A DNA stretch of 55,589 nt from Deltaproteobacteria bacterium (lineage in GTDB: Bacteria; Desulfobacterota; Syntrophia; Syntrophales; UBA2210). Under the pieces are notes generated by a model. It was given only the letters and a program-made list of their open reading frames with translations. It made no database searches and was not told the origin of the DNA. The stretch's first letter is position 1. Each line of letters begins with the position of its first letter. The translations under genes were made by a program, and so were the position numbers. The DNA lies in the NCBI GenBank assembly GCA_016930775.1, contig JAFGGB010000047.1, positions 1-55,589 on the forward strand, read 5' to 3'. Of the stretch, positions 1-11,474 are shown piece by piece.

Positions 1-67
1 CACCTGGGTTCGAACCAGGGACCTACCGGTTATGAGCCGGTGGCTCTTCCAGCTGAGCTATGGGCCC
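1..67 (-). tRNA. tRNA with CAU anticodon (tRNA-Met or tRNA-Ile2), 3' end cut by window edge
   Basis: Read on the minus strand, the segment folds as a tRNA. The 5' acceptor strand is GGGCCCA, followed by T8 and A9, a GCTC/GAGC D-stem, an ACCGG/CCGGT anticodon stem around loop CTCATAA (anticodon CAT), and a T-arm with CCTGG/CCAGG around TTCGAAC. The 3' acceptor strand lies beyond base 1. CAU is read by elongator Met, initiator Met, or lysidine-modified Ile2. The acceptor does not show the unpaired first base typical of initiator tRNA, so initiator is unlikely. Met and Ile2 cannot be separated from this fragment. It lies downstream of radA on the same strand. Confidence 0.9.
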
Positions 68-112
68 AATTCCATTGAAAAACTGTTTATTTTAACAAAA
101 GTAACGATGGTG

Positions 113-139
113 ATTATCGCCATTTTGTTTATTTGTCAA
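113..139 (-). promoter_or_regulatory. Candidate sigma-70 promoter for the CAU tRNA
   Basis: On the minus strand a perfect TTGACA (139-134) is followed after 15 bases by GATAAT (118-113). This leaves about 40 bases to the tRNA 5' end at 67. The -35 box overlaps the last codons of radA, so the tRNA may have its own promoter inside the radA 3' end. The 15-base spacer is shorter than the optimal 17, so the call is tentative. Confidence 0.35.
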
Positions 140-1550
140 GGGTTTTATCAATCGATCCACGGCTGCCTCGTTGCCGCGCCCGCTGATTTCCCTGGAAAAG
201 AACCTGCGAAAGATCTGAAAGGCTGCGGACCGACAGTGTCCCTTGTGATCCGGTCGAGGGTTTCTCGGACCGACTTGGCGGAGGCAGGACAGCTTTGTTG
301 AAACCAAGTCTCGCCGCTTCTTTCACACGTTCATCCCGCTGGCCGATGGCTCGCACCTCGCCGGCAAGACCCACCTCTCCGCACACGACCGTGCCTCCTT
401 CGACAGGCTGGTCCCAATAGCTTGACATAATTGCCGCTACTATGCCGAGATCGGCCGCAGGTTCATCAAGACGAACTCCACCAGCCACATTGACGAAAAT
501 ATCTTGAGAAGCCAAGCGCAGACCCAAGACTTTTTCGAGGACGGCCGCCAAAAGGGATACCCTGTTATGATCGACGCCTATACATGTTCTGCGGGGAGCC
601 CCAAAATTTGATGGGCAGACGAGAGCCTGCAATTCAACCAGGAGGGGCCGCGTTCCTTCCATGCTGGCAATGACCACGGACCCTGAGGCATCAATGGGAC
701 GCTCAGAGAGAAACAGCGACGACGGATTGGTCACTTCCTCAAGTCCGCGTTCAGACATTTGAAACACACCTATCTCGTTGGTCGGCCCGAAACGATTCTT
801 TACCGCCCGGATGATCCGGAAGGCATGACCAGAATCGCCCTCGAAGTACAAAACCGTATCGACCATGTGTTCCAATATTTTCGGCCCGGCAATGGCGCCT
901 TCCTTTGTGACGTGCCCCACGAGAAAGAGAGGGATCCCCTTTCGCTTAGCCATAAGAATGAGTTTCTCCGATGATTCGCGCACCTGCCCGACACTCCCCG
1001 GAGGCGACGGGAGATCGGCGGAACAAATGGTCTGAATCGAATCGATGACCGCCACGGTGGGATTCACCGACAGGATATGATCCATAATGTTTTCCAGCGA
1101 CACTTCAACGAGAACGAGAAGATCCGCCGATAGAGCCCCTATCCTGAGAGCCCGCAACTTGATCTGGGACGCCGATTCTTCACCGGAGACATACAGAACC
1201 GGCAGTTTCCGCGAGGCCAGACATTCCATCATCTGCAACAACACTGTCGATTTGCCTATGCCTGGTTCACCGCCAATGAGGACCACCGATCCCTTGACGA
1301 TGCCTCCGCCTAAAACCCTGTCCATCTCAGCCAGGCCGGTGCTGGTGCGGTCTCTGTCGCCCGCTTCGATGCTGTCGATAGATCGAGGTTTGTCTCGAGT
1401 GGCGAACTCGGCGGCATCAGCGCCGGCCTGAGCACTAACCGGCTCTTCGACGAAGGAGTTCCATTCGCCGCAGGACGGGCACCGTCCAAGCCATTTGACC
1501 GACTGGTTGCCGCACTGACGGCAGAAGAAAGCGGTTTTCACCCGTTTCAT
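129..1550 (-). CDS. radA: DNA repair protein RadA
   Basis: RadA is a RecA-like, DnaB-type motor that promotes branch migration during homologous recombination. The protein has the complete layout: an N-terminal C4 zinc finger (C10, C13, C24, C27), a RecA-fold ATPase with Walker A GEPGIGKS (about residues 94-101), the family-specific KNRFG motif (about 251-255), and a C-terminal Lon-protease-like domain. About 473 residues is slightly longer than the usual 450-460. The ATG at 1550 is chosen because the zinc finger begins just after it and a GGAGGG sits 11 bases upstream. An in-frame ATG at 1586 has no ribosome site. It is divergent from serC and followed by the tRNA. Confidence 0.97.
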   Translation of the reverse strand: MKRVKTAFFCRQCGNQSVKWLGRCPSCGEWNSFVEEPVSAQAGADAAEFATRDKPRSIDSIEAGDRDRTSTGLAEMDRVLGGGIVKGSVVLIGGEPGIGKSTVLLQMMECLASRKLPVLYVSGEESASQIKLRALRIGALSADLLVLVEVSLENIMDHILSVNPTVAVIDSIQTICSADLPSPPGSVGQVRESSEKLILMAKRKGIPLFLVGHVTKEGAIAGPKILEHMVDTVLYFEGDSGHAFRIIRAVKNRFGPTNEIGVFQMSERGLEEVTNPSSLFLSERPIDASGSVVIASMEGTRPLLVELQALVCPSNFGAPRRTCIGVDHNRVSLLAAVLEKVLGLRLASQDIFVNVAGGVRLDEPAADLGIVAAIMSSYWDQPVEGGTVVCGEVGLAGEVRAIGQRDERVKEAARLGFNKAVLPPPSRSEKPSTGSQGTLSVRSLSDLSQVLFQGNQRARQRGSRGSIDKTLDK

Positions 1551-1730
1551 ACTATAACCCACCCTCCTGCCGGTGAATTTAACCATTGATACTATGACGG
1601 ATCGACGATGCCGTCAACGGCAGAGTTTTTCATGTAAACCTCGATATTTTCGAAATCGCTTGAGCAAAATTTTCAATTCTGATAAGAAGTTTTGTTTCGA
1701 CACTCTAATCGAAAGGATGCACGATAGACA

Positions 1731-2870
1731 ATGAGCAATCCTAATTTCAGCTCCGGTCCCTGCAGCAAGAGGCCGGGATGGACTATCAAGGCGCTGGAAC
1801 AAGCCGCAACAGGGCGGTCGCACCGTGGATCTCTCTGCATGGAAAAATTACGCACGGTTATTAATAAAAGCAAGAACATCATTGGCCTTCCCGGAAATTA
1901 TCTTCTGGGAATCTTTCCCGGTTCCGATACGGGCGCTTTCGAGGCGGCTCTCTGGACACTTCTTGGACCGAAACCTGTGACGGTTCTTGTATGGGAGAGC
2001 TTCAGCAAGGGATGGGCCGCCGATGTTGCGAAGCAACTCAAGCTGAATCCAACGGTTCTCACGGCCGACTACGGAAAAATACCTGACCTCTCTGAGGTAG
2101 ACTGGTCGAATGATGTCGTCTTTGTTGCAAACGGTACAACAAGCGGGGTCAGAGTCCCCGATTGGAACTGGATACCCGACGACCGGAAGGGGCTTGCCAT
2201 CTGCGACGCAACAAGCGCACTTTTTGCTATGCTCATCGATTGGACGAAAATCGACGTTCTGACGTATTCATGGCAAAAATGCTTGGGCGGCGAAGCGGCT
2301 CACGGCATGCTCGTTCTCGGTCCCAGAGCCGTCCATCGGATAGAAACTTATGATCCCCCCTGGCCCCTTCCTAAGATCTTCCGCATGAAGAAAGAGGGGA
2401 CGGTAGACAAGTCGATCTTTGAAGGAAGCACCATAAACACGCCTTCCATGCTCTGCGTAGAGGACTGCATCGATTCACTGACCTGGGCTGAGAAGCAGGG
2501 CCTCGATGGACTCGCAGCACGAACCCGGAATAATTATTCTACCGTCAAGGAATGGGTCGCACGAACAGACTGGGTCGATTTTCTGGCAGAATCCGAAGAA
2601 ATCCGATCAACCACGTCGATATGTCTGAAGATCGTCGATCCCGCGTTCCAAGCTCTGCCGAAAGACGAGAAGTCGCTCTTCATTAAGACCGTCGCCGGAG
2701 AGTTGAGCAAGACGGCAGCAGCCCACGATATAGGATCTTACAAGGATGCACCCCCCGGATTCCGTCTCTGGTGCGGTCCTACTATTGAAACATCCGACAT
2801 TCCGCCGGTCCTGGCGGCCTTGGATGCGGCGGTCCGGCATAAACTGGAAGCGTTCAAGCAAAGGAGCTAA
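1731..2870 (+). CDS. serC: Phosphoserine aminotransferase, Methanosarcina/alphaproteobacterial-type
   Basis: This PLP enzyme makes O-phosphoserine from 3-phosphohydroxypyruvate and glutamate, the second step of serine synthesis. It is 379 residues, of fold-type I. The segment TYSWQKCLGGEAAHGM places the Schiff-base lysine at K183, and the N-terminal SNPNFSSGPCSKRPGW is typical of the SerC branch found in Methanosarcina and alphaproteobacteria rather than the E. coli branch. serA starts 5 bases after its stop, so the two are surely co-transcribed, and this supports the function over other class V aminotransferases such as serine-glyoxylate aminotransferase. The subfamily is a judgement from motif memory, not alignment. 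Confidence 0.9.
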   Translation: MSNPNFSSGPCSKRPGWTIKALEQAATGRSHRGSLCMEKLRTVINKSKNIIGLPGNYLLGIFPGSDTGAFEAALWTLLGPKPVTVLVWESFSKGWAADVAKQLKLNPTVLTADYGKIPDLSEVDWSNDVVFVANGTTSGVRVPDWNWIPDDRKGLAICDATSALFAMLIDWTKIDVLTYSWQKCLGGEAAHGMLVLGPRAVHRIETYDPPWPLPKIFRMKKEGTVDKSIFEGSTINTPSMLCVEDCIDSLTWAEKQGLDGLAARTRNNYSTVKEWVARTDWVDFLAESEEIRSTTSICLKIVDPAFQALPKDEKSLFIKTVAGELSKTAAAHDIGSYKDAPPGFRLWCGPTIETSDIPPVLAALDAAVRHKLEAFKQRS

Positions 2871-2875
2871 AAAGA

Positions 2876-5783
<2,908 letters not shown>

Positions 5784-5838
5784 GGATCGCTAGAGACAAC
5801 AACATTGCCGCCATAATGGCATAACAGAGGGAGTTGCT

Positions 5839-6231
5839 ATCATAGAAGCGCCAACATCTCGGGAAACCGTTCTACTCTGCGTCAACGCGGCTCTCGGCAA
5901 GCAGGCCAAGGACATACTAATATTGAGGGTCAAGGAAGTTGCTTCTTTCACAGACTATTTTATCATTTGCAGCGGCAGGTCAGATCGACAGGTCCAGGCT
6001 ATCGCCCACGGCATCTCGGAAGAACTTAAAAAAAACGGAATCCGTCCCCTCGGCGTTGAGGGAACAGCTCTCGGCACGTGGATCCTGGTGGATCTCGGCG
6101 ATGTGATTGTTCACATCTTTCATGAACCGGTGCGAGCCTTTTACGATATCGAACGACTGTGGTCAGATGTTCCCACTATGAGTGTCGATGAAAACCTGGA
6201 AACGTTACTTCAGCTGGACAGTGCTGTATGA
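5839..6231 (+). CDS. rsfS: Ribosome silencing factor RsfS, with no standard start codon at its conserved N-terminus
   Basis: RsfS binds ribosomal protein uL14 and blocks subunit joining when nutrients are low. The core VASFTDYFIICSGRSDRQVQ and the FHEPVRAFYDIERLW segment near the C-terminus are typical. The first usual start codon is a TTG at 5923, but the conserved helix (LLCVNAALGKQAKDILIL) is encoded in frame upstream of it. From the in-frame stop at 5791 to 5923 there is no ATG, GTG, TTG or CTG. A purine-rich GAGGGAG at 5827-5833 is well placed for an ATC at 5839 or ATA at 5842, so a rare start is proposed. A sequence error or a shortened protein from 5923 are the alternatives. It precedes the comF-like gene by 10 bases. 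Confidence 0.85.
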   Translation: MIEAPTSRETVLLCVNAALGKQAKDILILRVKEVASFTDYFIICSGRSDRQVQAIAHGISEELKKNGIRPLGVEGTALGTWILVDLGDVIVHIFHEPVRAFYDIERLWSDVPTMSVDENLETLLQLDSAV

Positions 6232-6241
6232 CATCGGAAGA

Positions 6242-6955
6242 ATGCCGTTCCGACTTCTTGACCTGCTCTTTCCTCCCCAGTGTCGGCTGTGCGGGGCTCT
6301 TTTGACTCATGGATCGCCGCCGACAGTTTGTCAGGACTGTCGAATTCTTGTGTCGCGCCTCGCGGCGCCCCAGTGTCTCCGGTGCGGACATCCCGTGCAG
6401 GACAGCAGCGGGGAGAGCCATCCATGCGGGGAATGCCTTCTCGACAGTCCGCCCTTTGAGAAAGCCCGGTCGATGGGCCGCTATGAAGGATTATTGCTCC
6501 GGGCGATACATCGTTTTAAATTCAGCGGCGACCGCTCCGTAGGAGAGCTTCTGGGCGATCTTATGGCTCTCAATCATTATGAATCATTCAATATTGACGA
6601 TTATTCGCTTATAATCCCGGTTCCGCTTCACCCTCGAAGGCTTCGTCAGCGTGGATTTAATCAATCGCTGGTTCTCGCCCGCAGAATCGCCAAACGGTTC
6701 TCTGTTCCCATAGACAGTCATATTCTCCTTAAGAGAGAAGATCGAATACCCCAGACCGGATTAACGCGCGCGCACAGAAAGAGGAATGTCCGGAACCTTT
6801 ACACCCTTAGAAAAAGGACGTCGCTCCGGGGATTGAAGGTTCTCCTTATTGATGACGTTTATACAACAGGCGCCACCGTCAAGGAATGCAGCCGCATGCT
6901 CCTGAAAGCAGAAGCAGCTGAAGTCGGCGTTCTCACGGCGGCTCGAACCTTATAA
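6242..6955 (+). CDS. ComF family phosphoribosyltransferase-like protein
   Basis: ComF proteins combine an N-terminal C4 zinc ribbon with a type I phosphoribosyltransferase fold. In competent bacteria they take part in DNA uptake; elsewhere the role is unclear. Visible here are CRLCG, CQDC, CLRCG and CGEC cysteine pairs in the first 70 residues, the HPRRLRQRGFNQS segment typical of the family, and the PRPP-binding loop VLLIDDVYTTGAT near the C-terminus. The ATG at 6242 is chosen because family similarity starts at LLDLLFPPQCRLC. In-frame GTG 6182 and ATG 6188 would overlap rsfS. No other competence gene is in the window. Confidence 0.88.
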   Translation: MPFRLLDLLFPPQCRLCGALLTHGSPPTVCQDCRILVSRLAAPQCLRCGHPVQDSSGESHPCGECLLDSPPFEKARSMGRYEGLLLRAIHRFKFSGDRSVGELLGDLMALNHYESFNIDDYSLIIPVPLHPRRLRQRGFNQSLVLARRIAKRFSVPIDSHILLKREDRIPQTGLTRAHRKRNVRNLYTLRKRTSLRGLKVLLIDDVYTTGATVKECSRMLLKAEAAEVGVLTAARTL

Positions 6956-6994
6956 GGAACACACTAACAGCTTAACGGGAAAGAACTTTTACCA

Positions 6995-7477
6995 ATGGGA
7001 ACAATGCATGATCGAGATGAACTCATTCAAGAAGTGGCTTCGTTGAAGCAACGAGGGGGAAAAATCGTTTTCACGAATGGATGTTTTGACATCCTTCATT
7101 ACGGTCATGTACGGTGCCTGGCGGAGGCGAAGGCCCTCGGCGACATTCTCATCGTCGCTGTGAACAGCGATGCCTCGGTGCGAAAGCTCAAGGGGAAAAA
7201 CAGGCCGATCAATAGCGAAGAACACCGGGCCTATGTCGTCGCTTCGCTGTCTGCCGTCGATTATGTGACTATTTTTAACGAGGACACGCCGTACGAACTC
7301 ATCAGATCCATCATGCCGCATGTGCTCGTAAAGGGCGGCGATTGGCCAAAAGAACAGGTTGTCGGCGGCAGTCTAGTCGAGGAAGCGGGCGGTGCGGTGG
7401 TGATCATTCCCGAGGAAAAGGGCTTCTCAACAACCAGAACGATCGAGAAAATCCGGTCGGACCCGTCGAAACCATAA
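6995..7477 (+). CDS. rfaE2: D-glycero-beta-D-manno-heptose 1-phosphate adenylyltransferase (stand-alone RfaE domain II)
   Basis: This enzyme activates heptose-1-phosphate with ATP to ADP-heptose for the LPS inner core. The cytidylyltransferase-fold signatures TNGCFDILHYGHV (HxGH-type nucleotide-binding motif), VAVNSD and EKGFSTTRTIEKI (ISSTxxI-like motif) are present. At 160 residues it is the single-domain form; in E. coli it is fused to the kinase as HldE. The matching kinase gene is not in the window. Start alternatives are ATG 6995 and ATG 7004. It marks the organism as an LPS producer. Confidence 0.93.
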   Translation: MGTMHDRDELIQEVASLKQRGGKIVFTNGCFDILHYGHVRCLAEAKALGDILIVAVNSDASVRKLKGKNRPINSEEHRAYVVASLSAVDYVTIFNEDTPYELIRSIMPHVLVKGGDWPKEQVVGGSLVEEAGGAVVIIPEEKGFSTTRTIEKIRSDPSKP

Positions 7478-7562
7478 TTTTTTTATTTACAAAATCGGCA
7501 TCATTGTATATAGGGTGTCATCCTGAATGATATAAGCGCGACTAGGTGAGAAGTTTACGGCA

Positions 7563-7925
7563 ATGAAGCAAGACGATTTAAATTACTTCCGAAATCTCCT
7601 CCTGCAGAAGATCGATCAGCTCACGGCTGATGCAGCGAAGACAGTGTCGGAAATGACCGATGAAAACGAGAACTTCCCGGACCTTAGCGATCGGGCGTCT
7701 CTCGAGTCGGACCGGAATTTCGAACTCAGGATACGTGACCGGGAGAGAAAACTTATTGCAAAGATGCGGGAGGCCCTTCAACGCATAGAGGATGGGACCT
7801 TCGGCATTTGTGAAATCTGCGGCAAGGATGTATCGACAAAACGCCTCATGGCCCGTCCCGTTACGACCTTCTGTATCGAGTGTAAAACTGACCAGGAAAA
7901 GATCGAGCGGCAGCGCGGCGAATAA
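7563..7925 (+). CDS. dksA: DksA/TraR-type zinc finger transcription factor
   Basis: DksA-like proteins enter the RNA polymerase secondary channel and, often with ppGpp, adjust rRNA and biosynthetic promoters. The 120-residue protein has a helical hairpin (about residues 1-75) with acidic residues at the tip region (DENENFPDLSD), followed by a four-cysteine zinc finger: C83 and C86 in CEICG, then C104 and C107 in FCIECK. The second half is the best conserved. It is monocistronic or weakly linked to rfaE2 (85-base gap). The exact paralogue class (true DksA versus short DksA-like) cannot be settled by eye. Confidence 0.9.
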   Translation: MKQDDLNYFRNLLLQKIDQLTADAAKTVSEMTDENENFPDLSDRASLESDRNFELRIRDRERKLIAKMREALQRIEDGTFGICEICGKDVSTKRLMARPVTTFCIECKTDQEKIERQRGE

Positions 7926-7936
7926 TTAATCCTCAA

Positions 7937-7968
7937 CTATCGGTAAAAATTGATAGGTTGGCCCTATC
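7937..7968 (+). other. Two mutually exclusive small hairpins between dksA and priA
   Basis: CTATC at 7937-7941 can pair with GATAG at 7952-7956. The same GATAG, extended to GATAGG, can instead pair with CCTATC at 7963-7968 around a 5-base loop. No U-tract follows, so neither is an ordinary terminator. The arrangement resembles a small switch or an mRNA 3' end structure, but the stems are only 5-6 pairs and could be chance. Confidence 0.25.
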
Positions 7969-8112
7969 CAGAGAAATTTGTGGTTTTGTCTCATTGCTTC
8001 AATCCTCGTCCGCACCTTGTCAACATTCCTTCCTTCTGATAGGCTTCCTGCTGATTTCGACGGATCGCCGTTGATACTTCAGTGTTTTCATATCAGAGAA
8101 TCCGGGTAGAAC

Positions 8113-10539
8113 ATGTTCATCACAGTCGCTGTCGCCGTACCTTCAGTGGAACCTCTGACGTACGCCGTACCCGTCGATATGGAGGATGCCGTTGAGCTTG
8201 GGAAAAGAGTCGAAGTTCCGCTGGGCCGCAAGCGGGTCACCGGCTATGTCATCGAACTTCTGAACGGAAGCGATCTCAAGAATGTAAGAGACATCATCGA
8301 TGTAGTCGACAACGAGCCTCTTTTCGACGAAAAAGCGCTGCACTTCTACAGTTGGGTCGCCGCCTATTATCTCTATCCTCTTGGAATTACGCTTAAGCAT
8401 ATTCTGCCCGGAGGCATCGATCGAAAAAACCTTTCCTGGATTGCAATTACGCCGGAAGGCCTTGCCTGCCCGCCAGATCGATTTGCCGGTCGCAGAAAGC
8501 TGATCCTGGAAGAGGCAAGAAAACGCCCTGAGGGCCTGTCCCTGAAGGAACTGGCCTCGCTCTTTTCGGACACTGCGATAGCAGTCCAGGTCCGGTTCCT
8601 TGAACGGGCAGGCATGGTCGCCATCTCGGAAAAACCCGGAAGAGCCGCCGTATCCCGGAAGATGGAAACCTTCATTGTCGGACGCCCTGAAATCCCCCCC
8701 CTTTCAACCCTCACGGAACGGGAACGTCTGCTTTTCGATGCAATAACCGCAGGATCGCCACCGACAGTAGTTCTTTCGGATCTCAAAACTCGATTCCCGC
8801 GGGCTCACACGATGCTCAAGTCGCTGGAACGGAAAGAATTCATATCTCTCAGAAAGAGAGAAATCTACCGCCGGCGGCCCCGAACGCTTGACATCGGGCC
8901 GACAAACCGTCTTCTGGAATTGAATGAGGACCAAAGGGAAGCTCTGACGCGGATCCAGGAATCCCTTGCCGCCCGTCGCTTTGCACCGATACTTCTCCAC
9001 GGTGTGACAGGAAGCGGCAAAACAGAAGTATATCTAAGGGCCATCGAAACCGTTCTGGCAGACGGCGGAGGCGCTATGTGCCTCGTCCCCGAAATCGCTC
9101 TGACTCCTCAATTAATAACCAGAATGGGCGACTTTTTTGATGACCGATCCATCGCCGTTCTTCACAGCGGTCTTTCGCCGTCCGTTAAGTTTGATGAATG
9201 GCGCCGCATAAGACGAGGGGAACCGCACATCGTCATCGGGGCGCGTTCGGCTGTCTTTGCCCCACTGAAGGACATCCGCCTTATCATCGTCGATGAAGAG
9301 TACGACGGCTCCTATAAACAGGAAAACCGGCTCCCCTATAACGCACGCGACCTGGCGATTGTCAGGGCTCATCACGAATCGGCCACTGTCATCCTTGGGG
9401 CGGCAACACCTGATATTCAAAGTTTTTTCAATACGCAGGAACGAAATTACCTCTACCTTTCGCTCCCGAAGCGGGTGGAGGACAGACCGCTCCCAAAAGT
9501 CTCCGTTATCGACATGAAAAAGGAAAAGGAACTCCGCGGGACCTTGCCTGTCCTGTCCATCCCCCTTGAAAGAGCCATGGAGGAAACCCTCTCTGCAGGC
9601 AAGCAGACGATTCTCTTTCTAAATCGCCGCGGATTCACCACCTTTCTTCTTTGTCGCATCTGTGGCTACGTTTTCCGGTGCCGCAATTGTTCCGTAGCGA
9701 TGAAACATCATCTCTCATCGCAGAGCCTGCGCTGTCACTACTGCGGCTACTCCATCAAAGCCCTCCCTCTTTGCCCGGGCTGCGGAAGTTCATCGATTCG
9801 CAGCTACGGCGTCGGCACGGAAAAGGTTGCCGAGGAGATCGAATCGAGATTTCCGACGGCGCGAGTCGCCCGTCTGGATCGAGACGCCATCTCGTCACAG
9901 GCTTCCCATGAAAAGATTCTTGCGTCATTCGACGGCGGCAAAATCGACATTCTGATCGGAACCCAGATGGTGGCCAAAGGGCACGACTTCCCCAACGTGG
10001 TTCTTGTGGGCGTCATCTCCGCCGACACTTCCCTGGCCATGCCTGACTTCAGAGCATCGGAACGAACTTTTCAACTTCTGACCCAGGTGGCCGGACGGGG
10101 AGGAAGGGGAGAACATCCCGGCGCCGTTATAATCCAGACATTCAATCCCGATCACTATGCCGTAATCCACGCCAGGAGCCACGACTACCTGGGGTTTTTT
10201 AATGAAGAACTGGCTCTCCGCCGCACCATGGGATATCCCCCTTTCAGTCGCCTTGTGAACATCAGAATTTCCGGGTCGGACCGCGAGGCAGTGATGGCTC
10301 TGGCCGCCCGCCTCGGTCTCCTGGCACGGCGATTGGCTGCAGAACCCGGCAGTGGCGTCGTCGTCCTGGGACCGGCCGAAGCGCCGGTTGCCTTGATGCA
10401 GGGACGTCACAGGTGGCAGATTCTCCTCAAGGGACCGTCGGGGGACAGGCTGAGAAGCATCGCCAAGACCATGGAAAACTCTGTTGCCGGGACGAAAGCA
10501 AGCATTTTCATAGACGTAGATCCGCTGACTTTTCTGTGA
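8113..10539 (+). CDS. priA: Primosomal replication restart helicase PriA
   Basis: PriA recognises stalled forks and reloads the replisome. The 808-residue protein shows an N-terminal DNA-binding domain, a winged helix region, and a helicase core with Walker A GVTGSGKT (residues 297-304). The zinc-binding insertion starts near C514, with paired cysteines CRICG, CRNC, CHYCG and CPGCG. Motif V/VI residues include GTQMVAKGHDFPNV and QVAGRGGRG. The Walker B box reads DEEY (394-397) where the family usually has DEEH. No other primosome gene is adjacent, and the gene stands alone between dksA and a ferritin-like gene. Confidence 0.96.
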   Translation: MFITVAVAVPSVEPLTYAVPVDMEDAVELGKRVEVPLGRKRVTGYVIELLNGSDLKNVRDIIDVVDNEPLFDEKALHFYSWVAAYYLYPLGITLKHILPGGIDRKNLSWIAITPEGLACPPDRFAGRRKLILEEARKRPEGLSLKELASLFSDTAIAVQVRFLERAGMVAISEKPGRAAVSRKMETFIVGRPEIPPLSTLTERERLLFDAITAGSPPTVVLSDLKTRFPRAHTMLKSLERKEFISLRKREIYRRRPRTLDIGPTNRLLELNEDQREALTRIQESLAARRFAPILLHGVTGSGKTEVYLRAIETVLADGGGAMCLVPEIALTPQLITRMGDFFDDRSIAVLHSGLSPSVKFDEWRRIRRGEPHIVIGARSAVFAPLKDIRLIIVDEEYDGSYKQENRLPYNARDLAIVRAHHESATVILGAATPDIQSFFNTQERNYLYLSLPKRVEDRPLPKVSVIDMKKEKELRGTLPVLSIPLERAMEETLSAGKQTILFLNRRGFTTFLLCRICGYVFRCRNCSVAMKHHLSSQSLRCHYCGYSIKALPLCPGCGSSSIRSYGVGTEKVAEEIESRFPTARVARLDRDAISSQASHEKILASFDGGKIDILIGTQMVAKGHDFPNVVLVGVISADTSLAMPDFRASERTFQLLTQVAGRGGRGEHPGAVIIQTFNPDHYAVIHARSHDYLGFFNEELALRRTMGYPPFSRLVNIRISGSDREAVMALAARLGLLARRLAAEPGSGVVVLGPAEAPVALMQGRHRWQILLKGPSGDRLRSIAKTMENSVAGTKASIFIDVDPLTFL

Positions 10540-10780
10540 TGCCGCGGCGCCGGAGCGATCGAATTGTTTGCGAAGGCGCTCTTTTTCATGTAAACTTCTA
10601 TTGTTTAATAATGTTTCCGTTCCGATAGCTCTGCCGTTAATCGGACGGCAGGAACGGGAGAAGAATGACCCGGTCCGCCGGATCAAACAAAGAACCGAAA
10701 GGGTTCGCCGCACTGCGGACGAGAAGCCGTTGAACGATGAATCTTCATTCGGTCCGCTTTATCGAAGAGGAGGATGTGCA

Positions 10781-11248
10781 ATGACCAAGAAACGGTTGGA
10801 CTCCCTTATCGATGTCGCCATTGAACGAGAAGAAGAGGCCTTGACCTTTTACCGGGAACTGATGGGAAAAGTGGCTGACAAAGGAGTTAAGGATACGCTG
10901 GAATTCCTTGCCGCCGAGGAAAAAAAACATAAGGAATTCCTTGAAAATTACAAGAAAGGCGCGTTCGGCGCCGAAGGACTCTCAATGACCTCGGCAGTCG
11001 ATTACAAAATAGCCGAGCACCTGGAAAAACCCGATCCGGCTCACATGAAGGAAGATAAAGACGCCTATCTGATAGCTGCGAATCGGGAACTTCAATCATA
11101 CAATTTCTATACGGCCCTGGCCAATATTCACCCTGACGGAGCGGCAAAGGAAATGCTCCTTAAGATGGCAAATCAGGAGATGAAACACAAAGAAAAGGTT
11201 GAGTACCTTTACACCAACGCCGCATTCCCCCAGACGGCGGGAGGATAA
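10781..11248 (+). CDS. Ferritin-like diiron protein (rubrerythrin domain without rubredoxin)
   Basis: The protein is 155 residues and almost entirely helical. It carries the two half-repeats of a rubrerythrin-type four-helix bundle: E-rich EREEEALTFY with ExxH in AAEEKKHKEF, then NRELQSYNFY with ExxH in NQEMKHKEKV. The C-terminal rubredoxin iron site is absent. Such proteins commonly act in peroxide or iron handling in anaerobes; the substrate here is unknown. The ATG at 10781 is chosen because GAGGAGG ends 7 bases upstream. An in-frame extension to 10568 has no family similarity. Confidence 0.85.
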   Translation: MTKKRLDSLIDVAIEREEEALTFYRELMGKVADKGVKDTLEFLAAEEKKHKEFLENYKKGAFGAEGLSMTSAVDYKIAEHLEKPDPAHMKEDKDAYLIAANRELQSYNFYTALANIHPDGAAKEMLLKMANQEMKHKEKVEYLYTNAAFPQTAGG

Positions 11249-11421
11249 CCGTCCAAAATATAGATTGTCATGAGGAATCCTGTGGATGCTCACCCTGGGC
11301 TGTTATTATGCCGGATACTTCGTCGAAATGGCGCCGTGAAGGGAACTTTGCCAGAGATGCAACCCCGATTATGATTTTTCACCGCCTGGCCGCGGGGACG
11401 GTGCATCTCTTAAGAATACAA

Positions 11422-11457
11422 GGAGGGGGGAGGGGAGACAATAACAATAATCCCTCC
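11422..11457 (+). other. G-rich tract with matching CCCTCCC arm between convergent genes
   Basis: A run of GGAGGGGGGAGGGG begins at 11422. It is followed after an A/T-rich loop by CCCTCCC (11451-11457), which can pair with GGGAGGG as a 7-bp stem. The G-runs might alternatively stack as a quadruplex. It lies between the 3' ends of the ferritin-like gene and the helicase gene. There is no U-tract on either strand, so it is not a classical terminator, though it may mark the 3' boundary of both transcripts. Confidence 0.35.
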
Positions 11458-11474
11458 CGCCTGTCATTCTCTTC

